8,451 bases of DNA from an uncultured Anaerolineaceae bacterium. GTDB taxonomy: Bacteria; Chloroflexota; Anaerolineae; Anaerolineales; Anaerolineaceae. Under the pieces are notes generated by a model. It saw nothing but the letters and a program-made list of their open reading frames with translations. It searched no databases and was not told the origin of the DNA. This document shows positions 4,792-8,451 of this stretch, piece by piece; position 1 is the stretch's first letter; each line of letters starts with the position of its first letter. The DNA is taken from assembly GCA_937907495.1 (NCBI GenBank), contig CALESS010000470.1:1-8451 (forward strand), given 5' to 3'. Both the position numbers and the translations under genes were made by a program.

Positions 4792-7700
4792 ATGGTAGAT
4801 TTTCTTTTTCGCGGCTCTCTGGCCGATCTTGATCCAGAGGTTTATGAACTTACGCAGGTTGAATCTGAGCGCCAGTACAGAAAGTTAATTCTCATTGCAT
4901 CCGAGAGTACCGCTCCCCTCGCAGTGCGCGAGGCAATGGGCTCATCCTTTCAGAACCTGTATGCCGAGGGCTATCCGGATGAGGAATCCCGCCAGTTGAG
5001 CGAAGCAGAAATTCTGGATTACACAGCCCGTCTTTCCCATTATCGCCGCTACGCTGACCCCCGCTACTACAAAGGCGTGGAATATGCCGATGTGATCGAA
5101 TCCCTGGCCCGCCGGCGCTGTGCCGAAGCCTTTGCCACGGATAAATTCTCCGCCGATCAAATCTTCGTCAATGTTCAACCCTTATCCGGTGCCCCGGCAA
5201 ATAATGCCGTCTACACCGCCCTCATCAACCCCGGGGATTGCATCCTTGGAATGAACCTCTTGCATGGCGGTCATCTCACTCACGGCTCCTCGGTCAACCG
5301 TTCTGGCAAGCTCTTCAAGGCCGTTCACTACACCATCAATTATGAAACCGGGCAAATTGATTACGATGCCGTCCAGGCCCTGGCAACCGAACATAAGCCG
5401 CGCATCATCATCGCCGGTTACTCCTCCTATCCCTTCATTCCGGATTGGGCACGCTTCCGCGCCATCGCCGATTCAGTCGGCGCCTATTTGCTGGCCGATA
5501 TTTCACACATCGCCGGGCTGGTGGCATCCGGCTCCGTTCCCTCTCCCGTCGGTCATGCCCACATCATCACTTTCACCACCCACAAAACACTGTGCGGGCC
5601 GCGCGGCGCCTGTATTCTCACCACCGATGGCCCCCTGGCCCGAAAAATTGACCGCGGCGTCTTCCCCGGTGAACAGGGCGGGCCGCACGTCCACATATTT
5701 GCCGCCCTTGCCCTCACCTTCAAACTCGCCCGCACCCAACAGTTCAAGAATCTACAGGCTCAGATCATCAAGAATTGCGCTGCCCTGGTGGAGCGACTGA
5801 AAGAGCGCGGCTTGACGATTGCCTTTGGCGGCACCAACTCCCATCTCTGCAACATTGACTGCAAAACGGTTGTCGGCCCGGATGGAACACCTCTTTCCGG
5901 GGATATGGCAGCCCGCATTCTCGATCTCGTTGGCCTGGTGCTGAATCGCAATACCATCCCTGGTGACAAGACAGCTCTCAATGCCTCCGGTATTCGCCTG
6001 GGTACCCCCTGGATGACCCAGCGCGGCCTTAAGGAACCGGAAATGGTCCAGGTGGCAGATGTGATTGCGGATGTCTTTGCCGCCATCACGCCATACTCTG
6101 TTGAAACCCGCCGCGGCCTGGCCCAGCGAGCCAAAATTGATTTCAATGTTCTGGAGGACGCAAAGCTGCGGGTGAAGGCCCTGGCACAAAAAGCCGGCAT
6201 AGATTTCACCCCCACCGAGCATGGCTACCCGCACTTCTTCTACCTGGATGACCAACCCGTCTCTCAAGCCAACTGGGTCGCCTTGGACCTCTCCGGCAAC
6301 AACCTGCTCACCTACCTCAACTACACCTTCTCCAGTGCTGTGGAAGCTCTTACCGTCGGAGAATCACAAAAAACAATCCTCTTCACCCCCAACGGAGCCA
6401 TCGAAGGAACCCTTACCTTCGTCAGCGATGGCCTATACCGCTTCTCAACCGCACGCCAAAACGCCACCCTCGCCGCCACCTGGCTGCGGGACCTCTCCGA
6501 TGGCTATGTAGCCTTCGATTCAGATCCCACCCGCCGAATTCCCGGCCCAATTTATATTCGCGAATCCGCCGAACCAGCAACGCAAGACGCCCCCGGGAAT
6601 GCCATCAGCAGCACAAAGCCCTACTTTATCGGCCAGATCCCCACCCCCGGTGCCGCCCTGCCGCGCTTCACCTGGCAGGAAAATGACTCGCCTATTCGGC
6701 TCACCCCCTTGCATGAGACCCATCGCCAGATGGGCGCTAAAATGGTGCCCTTCGCCGGCTGGGATATGCCTGTCTGGTACACATCCGTAGTGGAAGAGCA
6801 CCTGGCCTGCCGCAAAGCTGCCGGATTGTTTGATGTTTCTCACATGGGTGTATTCCAGGCCGAAGGCCCCCAGGCGGTCACTTTCCTCGATTCGGTCTGT
6901 GGCAATGACATTGCCGGGCTGGCTGTTGGTGAATCTTGCTATACCCACTTCCTGGACGTTGATGCCAATGTGATAGATGACACGCTTGTTTATCGCCGGG
7001 CGGATGAAAAATACCTCGTCGTGGTCAATGCTTCCAATGATGATAAAGATTGGGCCTGGCTCAACGCTGTCAAAGCAGGAACCGTGCAGGTGGATGCAGA
7101 CCAGCCCTGGGTAAAATCCTTTGGACGGGGCTGCATCTTGCGCAATCTGCGAGACCGGGCGGAAGGAGCGGATATGCGGGTGGATATCGCCCTGCAGGGG
7201 CCAAAATCCCGCGAGATTTTGCTCGCCCTGGGGGTGGATGCCCCGACGCGCAAAAAAATCATGGCCCTTAAACGCACCGAATTGTGCGATGCAACCGTCG
7301 GCGGCTTCGACCTGGTGGTCTCCCGCACCGGCTACACTGGCGAAAAGATGGCTTTCGAACTCTTCGTCCACCCGGATCGCGCCGTCGAACTCTGGAATGC
7401 CCTGTTGGCAAAGGGAGAACTGCTGGGTCTGAAAGCCTGCGGCCTCGGCGCCCGTGATTCCCTGCGCACAGAAGCCGGTTTACCGCTCTACGGGCACGAA
7501 ATGGGCGGGGAGATGAATTATGGGGTTGCGGAAGCTGGTTTTGGCTCCTACGTCAAAATTTACAAGCCCTGGTTCATCGGCCGCTCCGCTTACATTCGCC
7601 GTGAAGAGAAACGCCAGGGAGTGGTGGTGCGCTTCCGCTTCACTGAAAAAGGTGTGCGGATGGCCCACCTGGGCGACCCTGTGCTGGACCGCAAGGGCAA

Positions 7701-7920
7701 AGTAATCGGATCCGTCACCTCGTGCGCCATTGATATGGAAGGTTTTCTGACGGGGCAGGCTTTCCTGGACCTCAAATCTGCCGAGGAAGGAACCCCAATC
7801 TTCATCTTCCAGGGCGCCCCGAAAACGCCCGGCAAGGCCCCCTCCGAACTAGGTCTCAACGACCGGGTCCTGCTGCCGGTTGCGGCTGTCGTTGCCAGCC
7901 GCTTCCCCAAATTATCGTAG
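4792..7920 (+). CDS. Bifunctional serine hydroxymethyltransferase / glycine cleavage T-protein fusion
   Basis: A 1042-residue fusion of GlyA and GcvT. The SHMT part (about 1-432) interconverts serine + THF and glycine + 5,10-methylene-THF. It shows ASES (36-39, the catalytic Glu region), YAEGYP (57-62), SGAPANNAVY (132-141), DISHIAGL (236-243), the PLP lysine Lys265 in TTHKTLCGPRG (262-272; Cys268 replaces the usual Arg), PGEQGGPH (292-299), NRNTIPGD (385-392) and SGIRLGTP (399-406). It contains about 26 extra residues at 63-90. The T-protein part (about 636-1040) transfers the methylene from H-protein-bound aminomethyl lipoate to THF; it shows GAKMVPFAGWDMPVWY (648-663), DVSHMG (681-686), the catalytic Asp pair in VIDDTLVY (727-734), SRTGYTGE (844-851), GARDSLRTEAGLPLYGHE (886-903), KPWFIGR (925-931) and IGSVTSC (972-978). 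Residues 433-632 hold a degenerate GcvT-like lobe. The gene has its own promoter and terminator. I recall similar fusions in Anaerolineae. Domain calls are secure; substrate channelling is inference. Confidence 0.95.
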   Translation: MVDFLFRGSLADLDPEVYELTQVESERQYRKLILIASESTAPLAVREAMGSSFQNLYAEGYPDEESRQLSEAEILDYTARLSHYRRYADPRYYKGVEYADVIESLARRRCAEAFATDKFSADQIFVNVQPLSGAPANNAVYTALINPGDCILGMNLLHGGHLTHGSSVNRSGKLFKAVHYTINYETGQIDYDAVQALATEHKPRIIIAGYSSYPFIPDWARFRAIADSVGAYLLADISHIAGLVASGSVPSPVGHAHIITFTTHKTLCGPRGACILTTDGPLARKIDRGVFPGEQGGPHVHIFAALALTFKLARTQQFKNLQAQIIKNCAALVERLKERGLTIAFGGTNSHLCNIDCKTVVGPDGTPLSGDMAARILDLVGLVLNRNTIPGDKTALNASGIRLGTPWMTQRGLKEPEMVQVADVIADVFAAITPYSVETRRGLAQRAKIDFNVLEDAKLRVKALAQKAGIDFTPTEHGYPHFFYLDDQPVSQANWVALDLSGNNLLTYLNYTFSSAVEALTVGESQKTILFTPNGAIEGTLTFVSDGLYRFSTARQNATLAATWLRDLSDGYVAFDSDPTRRIPGPIYIRESAEPATQDAPGNAISSTKPYFIGQIPTPGAALPRFTWQENDSPIRLTPLHETHRQMGAKMVPFAGWDMPVWYTSVVEEHLACRKAAGLFDVSHMGVFQAEGPQAVTFLDSVCGNDIAGLAVGESCYTHFLDVDANVIDDTLVYRRADEKYLVVVNASNDDKDWAWLNAVKAGTVQVDADQPWVKSFGRGCILRNLRDRAEGADMRVDIALQGPKSREILLALGVDAPTRKKIMALKRTELCDATVGGFDLVVSRTGYTGEKMAFELFVHPDRAVELWNALLAKGELLGLKACGLGARDSLRTEAGLPLYGHEMGGEMNYGVAEAGFGSYVKIYKPWFIGRSAYIRREEKRQGVVVRFRFTEKGVRMAHLGDPVLDRKGKVIGSVTSCAIDMEGFLTGQAFLDLKSAEEGTPIFIFQGAPKTPGKAPSELGLNDRVLLPVAAVVASRFPKLS
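4978..5061 (+). other. Insertion in the SHMT domain (residues 63-90)
   Basis: In ordinary SHMT the YAEGYP motif is followed within about two residues by RYY.G. and the active-site tyrosine region. Here about 28 residues, rich in Glu, Arg and Tyr, lie between YAEGYP (57-62) and RYYKGVEYAD (91-100). Both flanks are conserved and the frame is open, so this is a real family variant and not a sequencing error. Confidence 0.7.
6274..6531 (+). other. Degenerate GcvT-like lobe inside the fusion (residues 495-580)
   Basis: Residues 495-580 align with residues 685-772 of the same protein with only two single-residue gaps. Shared positions include Gly502/692, TxL 507-509/697-699, Leu520/710, VGES 522-525/712-715, Thr528/718, TL 540-541/731-732, Asp546/738, Tyr549/741, Asn557/749, WL 564-565/756-757 and the GxVxxDxD pattern at 571-578/763-770. 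The catalytic Asp pair of VIDDTL is replaced by Glu-Gly. Further on, KPYFIGQ (609-615) echoes KPWFIGR (925-931) of the real T domain. This is best read as a decayed folate-binding lobe kept for structure or for binding. Confidence 0.6.
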
Positions 7921-7927
7921 GCATACC

Positions 7928-7962
7928 ATCTGCGGTCGCAATTTCAAGCGACCGCAGATTTT
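7928..7962 (+). terminator. Intrinsic terminator of the SHMT-GcvT gene
   Basis: A perfect 12-bp stem (7928-7939 with 7948-7959, core CTGCGGTCGC/GCGACCGCAG) and an 8-nt loop, followed by a short T run (7959-7962). It begins 8 nt after the TAG stop. The stem is GC-rich and strong but the U tract is short, so termination may be partial, allowing read-through into the aminotransferase 34 nt downstream. Confidence 0.85.
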
Positions 7963-7995
7963 CTGCAAAATCATCTCGGATTCAAAGGAGCAAGA

Positions 7996-8451
7996 ATGTC
8001 GAAAACACCCTGGGAACATCGCTTTGCGCAGCGCACACAAAAAATGAAAGGCTCTGCCATTCGTGAGCTTCTGAAGCTGGTTGAAAACCCCGAGGTAATC
8101 TCCTTCGCAGGTGGTCTCCCCGCTCCAGATGTCTTTCCAATCGAAGAATTCCGTGTCGCTTGTGATCGTGTTCTCACCACCAAGGGAGCGATGGCTTTGC
8201 AATATGGCTCCACAGAGGGCTACACACCCCTGCGAGAAATGATCGCCCGCCATTCCTCCCGCTATGGGATCAATATCTCTGCCGAGAATATCCTCATCAC
8301 CAGCGGATCTCAACAGGCCCTGGATTTGTTGGGAAAAGTCTTCATCAACCGGGGAGATCGCGTGCTGGTCGAGTCTCCCACCTACCTGGGGGCTTTGCAG
8401 GCCTGGAATGCTTATGGCGCTGAATATGTTCCCGTTCCTTCCGATGAAAAC
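7996..8451 (+). CDS. PLP-dependent aminotransferase, LysN/2-aminoadipate type (N-terminal part)
   Basis: The first 152 residues of a fold-type I aminotransferase, cut by the window edge; the frame stays open to the last base. Visible are SAIRELLKL (20-28), the substrate-loop motif ISFAGGLPAPDVFP (35-48), LQYGSTEGYTPLREMIA (68-84), ITSGSQQALDLLGKVFINRGD (101-121, PLP phosphate binding) and VESPTYLGAL (125-134). This pattern is typical of the LysN/alpha-aminoadipate and aromatic or branched-chain aminotransferase group, and of the C-terminal domain of MocR regulators; the N terminus here has no GntR helix-turn-helix, so it is an enzyme. The PLP lysine lies outside the window. The start is supported by AAAGGAG (7984-7990) 5 nt upstream. 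No clear promoter was seen in the 75-nt gap. Substrate is unknown; a role in amino acid metabolism beside the glycine/serine fusion is plausible. Confidence 0.93.
   Translation, partial: MSKTPWEHRFAQRTQKMKGSAIRELLKLVENPEVISFAGGLPAPDVFPIEEFRVACDRVLTTKGAMALQYGSTEGYTPLREMIARHSSRYGINISAENILITSGSQQALDLLGKVFINRGDRVLVESPTYLGALQAWNAYGAEYVPVPSDEN

Noticed and set aside
6088..6696. Fusion as an artefact of two genes joined by a missed stop or assembly error
   Set aside because: The frame is open throughout, codon use is steady, the joint has homology-like structure of its own, and no start or ribosome site was seen before the GcvT domain.
6520..7371. Antisense open frame (283 codons) inside the GcvT domain
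   Set aside because: It is a shadow of strongly conserved T-protein coding sequence on the other strand; its translation resembles no known protein.
1..8451. CRISPR array, insertion sequence, tRNA or prophage gene
   Set aside because: No regularly spaced repeats, transposase motifs, cloverleaf sequences or phage proteins were seen on either strand.

Overview
The window looks like chromosomal DNA of an anaerobic or thermophilic Chloroflexota of the Anaerolineae type. This is inferred from the proteins: a giant in-frame GlyA-GcvT fusion of a kind I recall from that group, an M29 aminopeptidase, and an ECF sigma factor followed by a short single-pass membrane protein. Base composition is moderate, roughly 50-55% GC by eye. 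No mobile element, CRISPR array, tRNA or rRNA was seen. This is a compact housekeeping-type region, not an island.

Layout. (a) 1-106: left edge, no assignable gene; a weak terminator-like hairpin with a T8 run and a possible promoter for the next gene. (b) 107-712, plus strand: a HEPN-like helical protein and a monothiol glutaredoxin-like protein, 3 nt apart. (c) 714-3580, minus strand: M29 aminopeptidase, ECF sigma factor, DegV fatty-acid-binding protein and an 80-residue single-TM protein. The last three are tightly coupled (1-nt gap, then an 8-nt overlap). A good sigma-70-type promoter (3608-3636) reads into the aminopeptidase. (d) 3581-3795: a divergent promoter region. (e) 3796-4626, plus: monoacylglycerol lipase/lysophospholipase-type alpha/beta hydrolase. 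(f) 4792-7920, plus: a 1042-residue serine hydroxymethyltransferase-aminomethyltransferase fusion with its own promoter and a perfect 12-bp intrinsic terminator just after the stop. (g) 7996 to the right edge: the N-terminal 152 residues of a LysN/2-aminoadipate-type PLP aminotransferase.

How the genes may work together. The fusion joins two enzymes that make and use 5,10-methylene-THF and glycine, so it belongs to glycine/serine one-carbon metabolism; GcvP and GcvH partners are not in the window. The sigma factor, DegV and TM protein form a unit in which the small membrane protein could be a minimal sigma regulator; this is inference. The lipase and DegV are both lipid or fatty-acid related but are transcribed divergently.

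The most interesting signal is inside the fusion. The roughly 200-residue stretch between the SHMT and GcvT domains is not just a linker. Residues about 495-580 align almost without gaps to the first lobe of the GcvT domain of the same protein (about 685-772), but the catalytic Asp pair is lost. I read it as a degenerate internal GcvT copy. The SHMT domain also carries an extra segment of about 26 residues in the active-site region.
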